This document shows, in pieces, positions 32,611 through 44,659 of a stretch of 64,000 nt of DNA. The notes beneath the pieces are model-generated. The model was not told the origin of the DNA and did no database searches. It saw nothing but the letters and a program-made list of their open reading frames with translations. The translations under genes were made by a program, and so were the position numbers. Every line of letters begins with the position of its first letter. Within the stretch, counting starts at the first letter, position 1. Source of the stretch: Delphinus delphis (taxonomy: Eukaryota; Chordata; Mammalia; Artiodactyla; Delphinidae); the NCBI RefSeq assembly GCF_949987515.2, contig NC_082689.1:3910001-3974000 (forward strand), in the 5' to 3' direction.

Positions 32611-34864
32611 TTTCCATCATTCCACTGTGTAAACAAGTGATACCAGTAGGTCTGTCCCTGTATTACTTTCCTACATAGCGAGTGTCATGGGAACAAAATT
32701 TAGAAATACGCGGTCTCTTTCTGGAAGACACGTAAAGTAACAAAATATTCCTAATTTAAAATTAGCCAGGGATATGAGATGGGATTTGCCCTTACAGGTG
32801 AATTAAAAACTACAAAGAAAGTGGCCTGTTGTTTCAGAGGAGAGACGCACCCAGCTGACATGCTCACGTGGGTTTCCCCAGGGGCCAGCTGTGTCTGCAG
32901 ATCGAAGGCCCTGGCCCGCTCTGGCTGTAGCGCTGGTGCCAGTACATGGACGCAGACACATCCCTGAAACAGATCAGAGAACAGGAACCTCGCGGGGGTC
33001 AGTGGCCGCTCAGGAATGGCAGCGTTAGGAAGGCTTCCGAGGCAGTTAGAGAAGTGGGTCTGGGTGGCAGCAGGGTCCCGACTTCAGGAAGCCACAGAAC
33101 ATGCCAAAAGGGAGGCGTCGGGCACAGCTATGGAGTTCCCTACCCCACGCTGCTCCTAACAGAGCTGCCTGCCGGGAAGCTACGTGGACCCCAAGATCCC
33201 CGGCTTGACAGCTAGGGCTGGAGGTGAGGTGGGAAGCGGGGAGGGGCCTCAGCTGCGTGTGGGGAGGGGCCTCAGCTGCGTATGGGGCTCCCTGTGGGCC
33301 TGCTCCTGGGTGGGAGCACAGCTGGTGAAGGGGGGCCCTCTCATGTGGGCTCACTGCGAGGGTGGCATCCCAGGGCTTCCGCAGGGGCAGCCCCCCACCA
33401 GCTGGGTGTACCTCCTGAGTGGCTCTGCTTCCCCAGGCCTCCCGCACTGGGACCTGTGCGTCGCCAGCAACAGTACTGAGAATACGTGTTTCCTCTGCCC
33501 CCGCCTTCCTGGGCTACAAGAGCTCACCAGGGGCTCAGGGACCATCCTCTTCCTCCCCCGAAACGTCAGCAAACAGAAAATTGTGAGCTATCCAAACAGC
33601 ACCCGAGGAGGAAACGTCTCCCCAGGCAGACAACTTGCTTCAGGAGCGAGAGGACAGCTCTGAAGTAGTCAATTCACATTCTCCAAGACCTCTAAGGACA
33701 TTCTTTAGAGAAAAGAGAACAAGGTAAATGGGAAAACGTGTAAGTTTTGTTTTTAGTCAAAAGAGTAAACAGTAGATTGGCTCCTGTGCAAAAGGGAACA
33801 CATTACTTTTATAATTAGGGGGGAAAAAAGTAAAGCTATTTGCATTTTTGATTTTAAGAAGCACGTAACTAGACATATCTCTGATCATTTCAGAATTCCA
33901 GAAATACGGATGATCTGCCAAACCAAGACAGAAGGAAACAGGCTGGCGTTTAGACTTCTTTGCAGCACGAAATACCATCATTGGAGCACCAGCTTCTGAG
34001 TTTGGGTGGGAAATATGTGATGCTGGCATCCAGTACTGCCACATCCCATCCCTCACCTGAGGCCACGTCATGGCCTTCTCACAACTGGAAGGGCCGTGGT
34101 GCCCTACAGCAAAAGTCACCAGTGGAGACTTCTTGAAAACTGAGCGGCAATTAAATATGGAAGGCAACAATGGGGAAGACGAAGTATAAAATCAACCCCG
34201 TGAAACGTACAGCTAATGAAAACACGATCACACAGTTTAATGCAAATGTGAAGAGTAATCGTACTGAAAAGAAATGTTCTGTGATATAGAAATAATTTAA
34301 TGATAATTGTCTGCATTTCAAATTCCTAATGACTTCAACAAGATTTTGGAAGGGAGGTAGGATGAAAGAAAATAATTTAGTAACATACTGCATGCTAACT
34401 CTTTCGTCCCATGCGTAGGAGCTAGGAGATGCAGTTTATAAATGTTGATGGAAAAATATCTTATTACACATTAGGCATTACTGTTATAAACTTAGGCGTT
34501 GCTGTCGTTATAAAGACACAGAAAATTTACAAATCGTAAAAGGAAGAGAGCAAGTATTGCCTAAGCAGTTTGACAAAAAGAAGAAAGGAAATAAATTGGA
34601 AACATGGAAGAAACAAAAGGTAGAAATCATAAACTAAGATGAGAGAATCAAGACCAAGGAAATCAGTTAATATGACACAATAAATGTGTTAAACTATTTT
34701 ATTAAAAGACAAACTCTCAGACTGTATAAAAACAAGTATACACTTATATCTCCCTCCAGACTATCCCTTTAAAATACGGCCATCTTAATGGAGAAGGCAG
34801 ATTCTTGGGGAAAAAAGAGCTACTAACACTAGTGAGACAGAGAGAAAACCAGTAAGAAAGGATT
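32611..34864. other. Unique non-coding stretch with a GC-rich core
   Basis: The GC-rich part (32830-33660) has overlapping open frames on both strands (33184-33663 plus, 33046-33447 minus) that are not recognisable proteins. It contains the 23-bp tandem pair at 33238-33283. The rest is AT-rich and featureless. Confidence 0.4.
33238..33283 (+). repeat. 23-bp tandem duplication
   Basis: GGGGAGGGGCCTCAGCTGCG plus TGT (first copy, 33238-33260) or TAT (second copy, 33261-33283): two adjacent copies with one difference, followed by a further GGGG. Confidence 0.95.
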
Positions 34865-35010
34865 CATCTCTCCATCCATCCTTCATTCACTCAACCAGTA
34901 TCTCCTGAATGTCCAAGGGGCATGAAGCTGGTGGGTGAGAACTGGGTCAGCTCTCAGCAAGGTGACCTTCTAGAGAGGAACACAGATGTGGCTAAAGGTG
35001 GTTTTTCACA
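34865..35010 (-). repeat. L2/MIR tail remnant, antisense
   Basis: 'Ccatccttcattcactcaaccagtatctcctgaatgtcc' resembles the reversed L2 tail, followed by 'gcaaggtgaccttctagagaggaacacagatg'. Diverged. Confidence 0.45.
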
Positions 35011-36844
35011 GAACACATGCTGTGAAGGAAAATCCCAACCAGCCCTTGCCCCTCCAGGGATGAGATCAGCTTGAAGCAGATTGGGTCATTATACAATGAG
35101 TCATTTGTGTCCAACAATCTTATACAGAAAAGAAAAATCAGATTGGATAACTGCCCATGTACTTAATATATAACCCTTCCTATGTACATTTCAGTTCTCA
35201 ATATTAACTTTTATTTTGTCTGCAGGGACCACTTCCCAGTGTGGGCACCAGCCATCCCAGCCTCCCTACGTGTTTACAGCTTGACTTTCCTCCATGGGTG
35301 CTGCCTGGGAGCTGGTTGAGCACAGAGCAACTCTGAGCTACACGTGTGAACTTTTCCTACAGCAGCAGAGTATAAAAAGATCAATGAAAATAAGAATTCA
35401 GGAATTCAGTCTGCACAGAACAGGGAATGAAAGCACTGCACTCTCAGGGGTGGGGCCGGAAGCACGCAATTGCTTTAAATTATTTTTACAACTGGTCCGC
35501 CATTGTGCCAGGTCTGAGTTTTTCCCCAATGAGTGGAAAGGTTTTTAATAACTCTTCACATTTTTGGAACCACTTGAGGCTGGTATATGTGCTTTTTATG
35601 TGTCTCACACCTGTGTGGTGACTTACCTACTGTTGATGGGACCCGTCTGCGATTGGGCTCCCTCGGAAGCGGACGCCACAACCAAGACGGGAATGTAAGT
35701 CATGAGCTTTGGAGGTGATCCTAAAAAGCAACGGTGAGTGAGTAGGGGGAGGCGCCAAGCTAGGGTAGGAAACCAATGCCAGGTGTCCCAATGAGCGGGT
35801 CACCCCTCTGGCATTAGGGACTCATTCTTGCTTTGAACTTCAGAGGCTGCGGAGAATGGGCTTCCAAGTTGTGGGAGAGCAGATCCTCACCCACCTCTCC
35901 CTTCCATTGTGGTTGAGGGCTGCTCTGGGACGGTAGCCCAGCTACTCTTCAGCTCATTCAGTCAAGCCTTGTTCTGCAGCCAAAAAAGCCCCAAGCAGAG
36001 GATCACTGCAGACGAGGGCCTTGCAGCAAGAAGCCACGGAGGGTGCCGAGGTGCCAGTCGTGGGCTCTCACAGCCTCTCCTAAAAGGTTTATCTCCACTC
36101 TCTTCTTGTTATCCTCTGCTTTTTTTTTTTTTTCATTTCTTTGTGAAGTCGGTGCTTTGCATGTGATCCTGCTACAGCACTATGGCCTCACTCTGTCACC
36201 TTCCCTCCCTTTCTCCCTTCCTCCCTGTCTGTAAACCTGTACTGAGCGCCCACTCATTCTAGGGCTCAGTGATGAAAGATGACGAGATGTTTGTGTGCAC
36301 AGACCCTTTCACAAAGCTGTGCGGAGGAGAGCTGAGACAGGTGAGCACAGGATACTGTGGGACCCAGAAGTGTCTTCTGGCTCCAAATCTCTGGAAAACT
36401 AGATGGAGTGACCCCTGAAAAGGTACATTGACAGCACGAAAGGTGTGGGCAAAACATGAGGTTTGATGATCGTAACTGGTGGCAGGGGTTTGATGGGCTG
36501 GGAGGAATCTGGGCTGCTCTGAGTTCCCATCACTTTCCCGGCAAGGAAGTGAGCAGGCCCGTGACCTCCATGGGGGGAAGGAGCCGAAAGAGCGTGCTGA
36601 GCTGATGTCTTTTCCAGGTGGAATTTGGGTCATCCTGTGAGCAGTTCAAGAGAGCTTGAAGGAGGACACGTGGCAGACAGCATGTTCTTCAAATAAAAGA
36701 GGGTCACCATCACCTCTTCTCACATCCCTTTCTTCCCAGAGAATGTTCCCCTGAGCAATTGCACTTCACATATCATTTTGCCAGGCGTTCAGGCCAATGG
36801 GAAGCCTGTGCACCCTACTCTTGAGCTCAGACTTCACTGTACAT
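35011..36844. other. Unique non-coding stretch
   Basis: No gene is recognised. A T14 run lies at 36120-36133. The segment 35630-35760 has wording reminiscent of an old LTR, but I cannot assign it. Confidence 0.4.
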
Positions 36845-36945
36845 GATAAATCCTGAGAATCTTATTCTAATGCGATTTCTAGGCTCTGCTCCAAGCCTAC
36901 TGAATTGGCATCTCCATAGTTTCCTCAAGGTTAGGCACTTCCTAG
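36845..36945. repeat. Possible MER5-like hAT fragment
   Basis: 'Cttattctaatgcgatttctaggctctgctccaagcctactgaattggcatctcc' resembles the centre of MER5-type elements (gcagattcctgggccccacccagacctactgaatcagaatctc). Termini are not visible. Confidence 0.35.
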
Positions 36946-36982
36946 GCAGCACACTTTGCTTTCTCTGAGCTGGAAGAAGAGG

Positions 36983-37105
36983 TCCATCCTTCCATCCATC
37001 CGTCATTCATCCTTCCATCCATCCGTCATTCATCCAGCCATCATCCAGATATCCATCCGCCATTCATCCGCCCATTGATCCATCCATCCACCCGTTTATT
37101 CATCC
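36983..37105. repeat. TCCA/TTCA-rich minisatellite
   Basis: Repeated ATCC, CATC and TTCATCC units. The longer unit CCTTCCATCCATCCGTCATT occurs twice in succession near 36989 and 37012, showing a second-order repeat of about 23 bases within the tetranucleotide array. Confidence 0.9.
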
Positions 37106-37915
37106 ATTCCAAAAATATTCACTGAGGACCTATGATGTGCCAGGCGTGGCACCAGGCAGTGGAGATACTGTAGTGAACAAAACAGATAGTTAATCCTGCC
37201 ATCAGAAACATTGCCTCTTTGTGAGGGAGACAGACAGAAACAAGACAGACAGGCCAGTTCTGTAGTACGTCAGTGGTGATGAGTGCTGTGGAAAACCTAA
37301 AGCAGGGGAGAAGGACACAGAATGTCAAGGATCAGCTGAACTTTTAACAGGAGTGTTTGGGCAAAGTTCCTCTGAGAAGGTGACATTTGTATCGAACACT
37401 TGAAAGAGGAGAGGGAGCAGGCCGTGGAGATGCCCCCGGGGGAGAGGATTCCTGACAGAGGGACCAGCAATAGTGGGGCCCAGAGCCATGCTGGCCTGGT
37501 GCCTCCTAGAAATGGCAAGTCAGTGCAGCTGGGCTGGGGCAAGTCAGAGGTAAGAAGGAGCTGGTCCTCATGGGCACTGGAGGACTCTGGATGTCACTCT
37601 GGTTGGAATGAGAGTCCTGGGGGGATGGAGACGTGGAGTCTTATGATCTGACTTGGGTTTTAACGGGGTCCTTCTGGCTGCTGTGTTTGGAATAAACAAA
37701 ATGGGAGTGAGATGGATTCAGGTAGCCTGGTCAGGAGGCAAGTGCAGTGGTCCAGGTGAAAGAGTCGGGTGTATTACAGGGATGTCGCTTACCGGCTGAG
37801 CGCACAGCTCTGGGGGTGCATTGCACAAAAGTTATCGGGGCAGTGCAGTCGCCCAGATTGGACCAGGGGCTTAGCAGTAGATGTGGAGAAAAGGGCTAGG
37901 ATCCTGGATCGATCT
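37106..37915 (-). repeat. L2 LINE remnant, antisense
   Basis: Reversed L2 order: 'aaatattcactgaggacctatgatgtgccaggcgtggcaccaggcagtggagatactgtagtgaacaaaac', 'gtgatgagtgctgtgg', 'cctctgagaaggtgacatttg', 'gaggattcctgacagagggaccagc', 'tatgatctgacttgggttttaacggggtccttctggctgctgtg', and 'caagtgcagtggtccaggtgaaag'. It is one of the better-preserved L2s here. Confidence 0.75.
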
Positions 37916-38489
37916 GGATGGTAAGGCCAACGGGACTCACCAACGAGGTCACCTTGGAAAGTAAATCACCTTTCATTGTTTTCCCTAGAGGGCTTCTCTC
38001 TGCAGAGCAGGTGAAGGGGAGAACTTTCATTTTGATTCTCAAGAACGAGCAGCATGGTACCAAGTGTTCCCCCGGTTTTGTCGTAGGTCATCAATCTCGC
38101 AAGAGCCCGAGGAAGACAGAGTGGAAAGTGCGCCCAGATATATCTTTGGAGACAAGGTGCCTATTAATAGAATGTCCTATGTAGTCAATGACATTGTAAG
38201 TATTTTCTGAAGGGAAAAATAGTTTGCCTTTGATGGATTTTCTGTTTTACAGACATAATTAGTCACAAAGTCTTAAGAAATCAATTTCATAGCAAAAATA
38301 ATCTATGTTTCGCCAATTGGAAACACCTCTTTTACTTAAGAAACACTCTCCCTCTGTTGATTGTACTTCTTGGCACCAGGAGCAAGAATGCTGTCCATGA
38401 GCACAGATTATATGAGTCACTGAGGAAATATGAAGTTCTCGGGCAGAATGCATTAAAAGGGTTTTCCCTTAACAAATGGATTTTTATTC
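37916..38489. other. Unique non-coding stretch
   Basis: An 88-codon plus frame (37918-38184) has no recognisable domain. Nothing else is seen. Confidence 0.4.
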
Positions 38490-38506
38490 AGAAATGGATG
38501 TGACAG

Positions 38507-38841
38507 GGCTTCCCTGGTGGTGCGGTGGTTAAGAATCCGCCTGCCAATTCAGGGGACACGGGCTTGAGCCCTGGTCCGGGAAGATCCCACATGCCATGGA
38601 GCAACTAAGCCCGTGCTCCACAGCTACTGAGCCTGCGCTCTAGAGCCCACGTGCCACAACTACTGAAGCCCACGCGCCTAGAGCCCGTGCTCTGCAACAA
38701 GAGAAGCCACCGCAATGAGAAGCCCGCGCATCGCAACGAAGAGTAGCCCCTGCTCGCCGCAACTAGAGAAAGCCCGCGCTCAGCAATGAAGACCCAACCC
38801 AACGCAGCCAAAAATAAAAAATTTAAAAAGTTAAAAAAAAA
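38507..38841 (+). mobile_element. CHR-type SINE, long form
   Basis: It starts GGGCTTCCCTGGTGGTGCGG, with the long CHR body ('catggagcaactaagcccgtgctccacagctactgagcc', 'gagaagcccgcgcatcgcaacg', 'gcagccaaaaataaaa') and an A-rich tail. AGAAATGGATGTGACAG (38490-38506) and AGAAATGGATTTGACAG (38842-38858) are a 17-bp target duplication with one mismatch, implying some age. Confidence 0.97.
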
Positions 38842-38858
38842 AGAAATGGATTTGACAG

Positions 38859-41026
38859 ATAAACAGTAAAATGTGCAACAGTTGTTTCCCAAATTTCTGA
38901 GCAATAAACATTTTCTAAGGGGCATCATGCCATAATCCAGAATTGAAGAATTCTGGGACTAAATTAACATTCCATGAATTTAGTCCCCTTCCCCTTGTCC
39001 CCATTGTAAGACCTCCTCCTCAATATCAGGAAATGGGCCTCTGGTCTCTCTCTCAACACATCCAGGGCTGGGGCTGACTAACCGCCCACCATTTCCCATC
39101 TGAGAAGGGCTAGTTGTTGGAAAGTCCTTCTGTTAATCAGAAATCTGCCCTCCTGCAATTTCCCCATTGCCCCTAGGTCTGCCTTCCGGAATTACAAAGA
39201 ATTTGTACAGTTCCTTTTGCAAAGAGATGAAGATGGCTATTAAGTCACTACTAAAATTTTTTCTCAATCCGCACTTTGCCAGTTCCTTCATGGGTCTCGG
39301 CAATCCAGTTTGAGGAGTGACTTCTGACAGAAGCTGTTTTTAGTAAATCATATCAAAGGTCCATTGTTCCTACAAAATCTCCCCCTGTGCTTTCCCCATC
39401 CATCGCCGTGTTTCCGGATGGAGCCAGGTCTAAGCCTGAGCCCAGAGTGCCTCATCCTTGCCAATGGGCTTAAGAGGTGGGGTCACTTTGGGGGAAAAGA
39501 TCCACTTGTTTAAAAACAAGGGAGGAATTTGGCTCACCCCGACTCAGAGGTTCAGGCTCTGTTGGAAAAGAAAACGCAACATCCTGAATCCACCAGGGTG
39601 TGGAAGGAATCTCTTCAGAGAGAAGGGCTTGATTTTAAAATTTTAGCTGCCTTTGTCATTTTCCTGACAGGCCCAACCTTTTATAAATGTGCTTTTAATT
39701 AAGCAAGCGTTTTCTTTTCCGGCCGCCACCCTCTTCTGTTTCCAGCAAAGATGCCAAAGAAGCCGCGTCAACTTCTTAAAGCAACGTTGGGGACCGCGGT
39801 GCTTGCGGGGCTTGGGTGGGCACAGCGGGGTCTCCTTCCCTTTGCTTGTCATGGCTGTAGGTCTGCAGGCCAAGGTCTGGGGACACGGGCGATGGTCCTC
39901 CTGGCTGCCCACGTCTGTGACCTGGCCAGTGGCTGCTGACTCCGACCTGGATGAACTCAGAGGACGCGTCTCTGGGGTGAAGGGTGGTTGGCAAAGAAGC
40001 TTGTCTTCTCTGCTCCAAGGCCACAGCTGCAGAGAGTTTTGGTCATGGAGAGCCACTGCTGTCCCAGAGTCTGAACTTGGAACAGGGTGTCCCTTCTGTT
40101 CTCTGAAACTAAAAAGAAGAACAGGAAGAAAGATCAACAGACGCAGAAAGTGCGCTTGTGCAACAGGCCTGCTGGAGGAAACACAGAAATCACTTAACAC
40201 GAATTGGTGAAATTATTGTGGCAGTGTTTTCTGGTCACATGAGGCTAGGTGACATTTCTTCTCAAGAGTAAAGGGGTAGCGCTGAAAGGATGCTCTAACG
40301 AAATACTCAAGCTCACTGGCTAAGCCCCCCTTTGTCAAGGTCTGACCCCTGGTTGTCTTCAAAGGTAAATATTGACTCTGATAACGGGTGAAAATCAGTC
40401 ATTTCAAACACTCCCTGACAAACATTCTGTAAGCAAGGTTCACAGGACATGGTTTTAAATCCAGACACCCCAAAAAGCCTGACTCTGTCACCACACTCAT
40501 CTCTAATGTAGGTACTTGCAGATACCTGTTGGTTACATTGGTTTCCTTTGGATTCGGGAGCCTGACATTGTTTTAAATTAGCTGCTGAGTCTCAGAGCTC
40601 AGCTGCTTGCTTGGGTTCCAGCCCTTCTCTTGTGTCTGGAATTTTGAGAGACATCATGGCCTCCTTGTGCTTCCTGCTAAGTCCATCGGTCTGGGATGCA
40701 CTCAACAAACGGAAACGGCAGACAAGTTTGCTTCTGAGGCTGAAGGAATGAATTCCCTTCATAGCTCACTTGAAGTAGAAACCTACCTGCCTCCTTACAG
40801 AAGGGTTCCTCCCTTGTATATCATATTGGGGTGAATGCTTAGGGCACAACACTGATAGCCAGGGTCATAGAACGTCAGACCAGGAGACTCATTAGAATTC
40901 ACTCATCTCTTGATGACAAACCCACGGTCCAGGTGTTCCAGGTCCCACACCAAGCAGACACCAAAACTCTGCCCACGTTCCTGGGACTGCTGGGACCTGT
41001 GCCCCGTACTATACCCTCCCAGGATC
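38859..41026. other. Unique stretch with a bidirectional open region
   Basis: At 39643-40210 both strands are open for more than 500 bases (185 codons minus with a GTG first codon, 173 codons plus). Neither product is recognisable and GC-rich composition can explain it. The rest shows no gene or clear repeat. Confidence 0.4.
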
Positions 41027-41039
41027 CTCCAGGCCTTTT

Positions 41040-41692
41040 TTTCATGTGATTTTGCTTTATTTCATTTTTATTATTTTTATTTTTATGGAAGTATAGTTGA
41101 TTTACGTCGTGTTAGTTTCATGTGTACAGAAAACGGATTCAGTTATACATATATATGTATACATATATGTATTCTTTTTCAGATTCTTTTCCCTTATAGC
41201 TTATTACAAAATATTGAGTATAGTTCCCTGTGCTATACAGTAGGTCCTTGTTGTTTATCTATTTTATATATAGTGATGATTATCTGTTAATCTCAAACTC
41301 CTAATTTATCCCTCTCCCCTTCCCCTTTGGTAACATAAGTTTGTTTTCTATGTCTGTGAGTATCTTTCTACTTTGTAAATAAGTTCATTTGTATCTTTTT
41401 TTTTTTCAGATTCCACATATATGTGATGTCATATGATATTTGTCTTTCTCTGTCTGGCTTATTCACTTAGTATGATAATCTCTAGGTCCATCCATGTTGC
41501 TGCAAATGGCATTATTTCATTCCTTTTTATGGCTGAGTAATATTCCGTTGTAATATATATACCACATCTTTATCCATTCCTCTGTCCATGGACACTTAGG
41601 TTGCTTCCATGTCCTGGCTATTGTAAATAGTGCTACAACAGACACTGGGGGTGCATGTATCTTTTTAAATTATGGTTTTGTCCAGACATATG
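41040..41692 (-). mobile_element. 5'-truncated L1, antisense
   Basis: Reversed L1 3' UTR ('atggaagtatagttgatttacgtcgtgttagtttcatgtgtacag', 'gttccctgtgctatacagtaggtccttg') and the start of the ORF2 end ('ggctgagtaatattccgttg', 'ccatgtcctggctattgtaaatag'). CTCCAGGCCTTTT (41027-41039) and CTCCAGGCCCTTT (41693-41705) are a 13-bp target duplication with one mismatch. Confidence 0.95.
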
Positions 41693-41705
41693 CTCCAGGC
41701 CCTTT

Positions 41706-42499
41706 AAAAGGAGGAACCACTGAGCTTGGTGAGGAGAGGCACACCCTTCCTGGACAGGGGGTGGGGTGGGAAGGGGAAGTTGCCGGTCTCAGGGATCGCA
41801 CCTGTTCAGTGTCCTCCCCACTCCTCATTTTGCAGTCACCACCAAGAAGGGTAAGAAGAACCATCCCAGCCAGACCCCTTTGCCCTGAGTCACCTACCAC
41901 TGATGCGGTGGGTGGGCTTCTTCCCCACCTGCTGAAGTTCTCATGTGTCCATGCAACCTCTGTCTGCAGCACTTCAAAGAGCTCCCCTTCTCATGGCACT
42001 GGCAGTGGGAGCCAGCATGGGTCACTGGAGAGGACACTGTCTTATAGACCGAAACACGATCAGCACGCTGTCACCCAGTGGGTGATATCAGATCTTAGCG
42101 GAGGGGAGGGGGCGGTGGGAACTGCCATTCCCGTATCTTCCAGAAGAATTCCTCAGACTACACGGAAAGTCATCTTTTCCACAGGGCAGGCCACCACCAC
42201 CTGTTCCCTTGAATGGCCCTATGTCAGTTTCAGATGCAAATAAATCAAAGGAAGGGTATTGTCCGGTTTTGTTCTCCTGACCTGTGAACGTGGGAATCTC
42301 TTCTGTGCTGCTCCCACAGCAAGGTGGGTCCTCAGTACGTGTTCAAAGGGGGCGGGTTGGTTCAGTGACTGGTCACCCCACTCATCTCAGCCAAGTTGGG
42401 GGTTGTCTCTCAACTGAGTCGTGCCTACAGCATGCTGAGATGGTCTCAAAACCTTCCCAAGGAGGTCACTAATGAAAAGTCCAAAAACCCAGTGTGTCC
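41706..42499. other. Unique non-coding stretch
   Basis: A 160-codon plus frame (41761-42243) covers much of it but has no recognisable domain or splice context. A real exon is not excluded. Confidence 0.35.
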
Positions 42500-42600
42500 A
42501 CCAACCTCCCTGCAACATAAATAGGCTTTATTTATCTAGGATCTGGACAAAGCTACCACTGAATAGATGTTTGTAAATGAATGAACAGTGGATGGGTAAC
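42500..42600 (+). repeat. Possible L2 tail
   Basis: 'Gaatagatgtttgtaaatgaatgaacagtggatggg' resembles the L2 end (ctcaataaatgtttgttgaatgaatg). Single-block evidence. Confidence 0.4.
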
Positions 42601-42849
42601 TGTTCAACATGTCTTACACAAGGAAAGTGGAATGGGGGAGTAACCCAAGGGTCAAATGATTGCCAGAAAGCTGAGAATTGAAGGATGCAACCACCATGTC
42701 TCCATTATTGGTTTTCTTCAAATATATCCTACCTCTTGCAATTACTGAAATAATCCAATATTAAATATATAGGACAAAGACCCATATGCATATAACATGG
42801 CATAATTTCAGACTTTGGAAGCACTTTCCCACAAGAAAGACTGAAAAAG

Positions 42850-43238
42850 TGTTAACGAACGCAGGTTTGTGTGTCCAACGCACAGTGAGGCCAAACAAAC
42901 GAAATTTTGGAGTCTGGAGCAGAGAAAGTTTTATTGCAGGGCCATGCAAGGAGAACAGGCCCCCCAAATCCCGAACTCCCAGAAGGGTTTCAGCAAAGCA
43001 CTTTTAAAGCAAGGTGAGGGAGGGGAGTGGTTGGTTGTTGCAGACTTCTTGGTGTCCGCATCCTTTGTTCTTGCATGGACAATGTAGGTCAGGTCATGAA
43101 GTTCCTGTAAACCTCCAACAAGACAAATGTTATTCTCTGCTCTGCAACTTTGTATCATATGAATATAAAAGCGTTATACCGTTAAAGATCAGAGCCTTGA
43201 GAATGGACTCTCCTGCGTATTTCAGGCTCTAGGCAACA
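42850..43238 (-). mobile_element. Endogenous retrovirus LTR, minus strand
   Basis: Read on the minus strand, this has an LTR 3' half: a TATA-like CTTTAAAAG (complement of 43001-43009), then 'ggccctgcaataaaactttctctgctcc' with AATAAA (complement of 42930-42935), then a U5-like 'gtttggcctcactgtgcgttgg' and a terminal 'cgttaaca' at 42850. The 5' edge is put at 43238 because the minus strand there starts TGTT, pairing with the terminal AACA, but similar sequence may extend further and the flanking 4-mers do not match. No gag, pol or env frame is visible. Class I (gammaretrovirus-like) is likely. Confidence 0.6.
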
Positions 43239-44659
43239 TTCTTTTACAAAAGGTACAGAGGCAACGGAGCACAAAGGCTAAAGTAAAAGGAACAGATTTA
43301 ATATGGAGTCAGATTTGTTCTTCCCTATTAGAAAAGGACTTTCTGAGCCTGCAGGAGAGAAAGAGAAACAACAAGTCAGGCCCAGAGAATGGTTCACAGC
43401 AAGCCACAGCCTGTCTGGGAGCCTTGGTGTACACACGGGATGGGCCCCCGGCCGAGACTGCAGGGCAAAGGCTGAGCAAACAGGAAGTACCTTCAGTTAT
43501 TCTAAGACACAATGCTGGTGACAATACCAAATACAGGCTGAAAAGAGAAGCAAACAGGCTAGCCCTGTCTTCCTGGAGTTGTCACAGGTGTCTGAATAAT
43601 TGTGTAATTAAATCACCCGCCGGGTCATAGGATTATAGGCTAAAGTGAATACTTATCACAATGTCACCTTCTTCAAAACAAAGATAAAAATAAGCGGTAA
43701 AAATAGGTCAGGGTGTGCAGTATCTGCTTCGAATTTTTTGTGTTTAACCGAAACTAAAGAGCCTTCAAGAAGGGCTGAAGGGTTGTGTAACCCTCAAATG
43801 CTTTAGTCAAAAACAAAAAAAATTGACCTGCCTAAGCAAGTGTTGGGATTTTTTTTAACTGTATCAATTCCCTAGAAAAACAAAGTCCCCCACAGCATTC
43901 ATTTTCCCTTTTTAAGCTGTTGTAAGAAAAATAGATGAGACCCGATGGCCTCCCCATGAATGGGATTCTCCCCCACCTGCATCCTTCAACTGCGTCCATG
44001 GGATTCCTCCTCTATCACACGTCTTCTCTCTTCCCTTTCTTCCCTCTGATCACAGCCTTTAGCTCAGGGGCTGCACTATCATTAGTCACTTTCAGACAGA
44101 CTCTGTAGATTTCAAATGTCAAAATCAGGGAATTCCCCACATGGTCATTTTATTGGGAAAAAACAAAAAAGGAGAGAGAGAATGAAAAGTAAATTAAGTA
44201 CAGCTCACATTTTCCACACCCTCTGTTGATATTAGGTTTTGGCCAAGTCTTCCTACCATGTGTTCTGCATGTTGAATAATAAACTGAATGGTTCGTTTCC
44301 AGGGTTATGTTACTGTTGGCTGATAGTGTATCATTTCAAGGGGGTCCATTTTTCTCAGCTCTGCTCAAATCACTTTGGCAAGTTTAATCTGGTCTAACAG
44401 TTTTGCTATTTACTGCTGGAATTTCTGTATCTTAAGAGCACCCTGGGAATTTAGCTTAGTGGCTAAAAGATTGACTTATAGCTCTTAACCAGGAGGAAGT
44501 GGAGATGCACAGAAAATATACACAAGGATATATTGCAGAGTTACCTTTGCTCTCAGAGTGTTCCCGTGGGTTCAAGGATTAGTTTCTGGTTTGCAAACTG
44601 TGCAGAAGTGACTGAATCTAGAGATTTAGAGCACTGCTAACGCCCAAAGTGAAGAGCTG
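43239..44659. other. Stretch possibly including LTR or ERV flank
   Basis: The first 300 bases (43239-43560) may belong to the same ERV-derived element, but I cannot define a boundary. The remainder has no recognisable gene or repeat. T- and A-rich runs occur near 43808-43860. Confidence 0.35.

Noticed and set aside
33046..33663. Overlapping 159-codon plus and 133-codon minus frames as genes
   Set aside because: They compete in the same GC-rich segment, include a tandem repeat, and neither is recognisable.
36983..37105. CRISPR-like array
   Set aside because: Repeat units are contiguous tetranucleotides with no unique spacers, and the DNA is mammalian.
41761..42243. 160-codon plus-strand open frame as a gene
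   Set aside because: No domain, no splice context, starts in the flank of an L1, and composition is not protein-like. Listed only as unique DNA.
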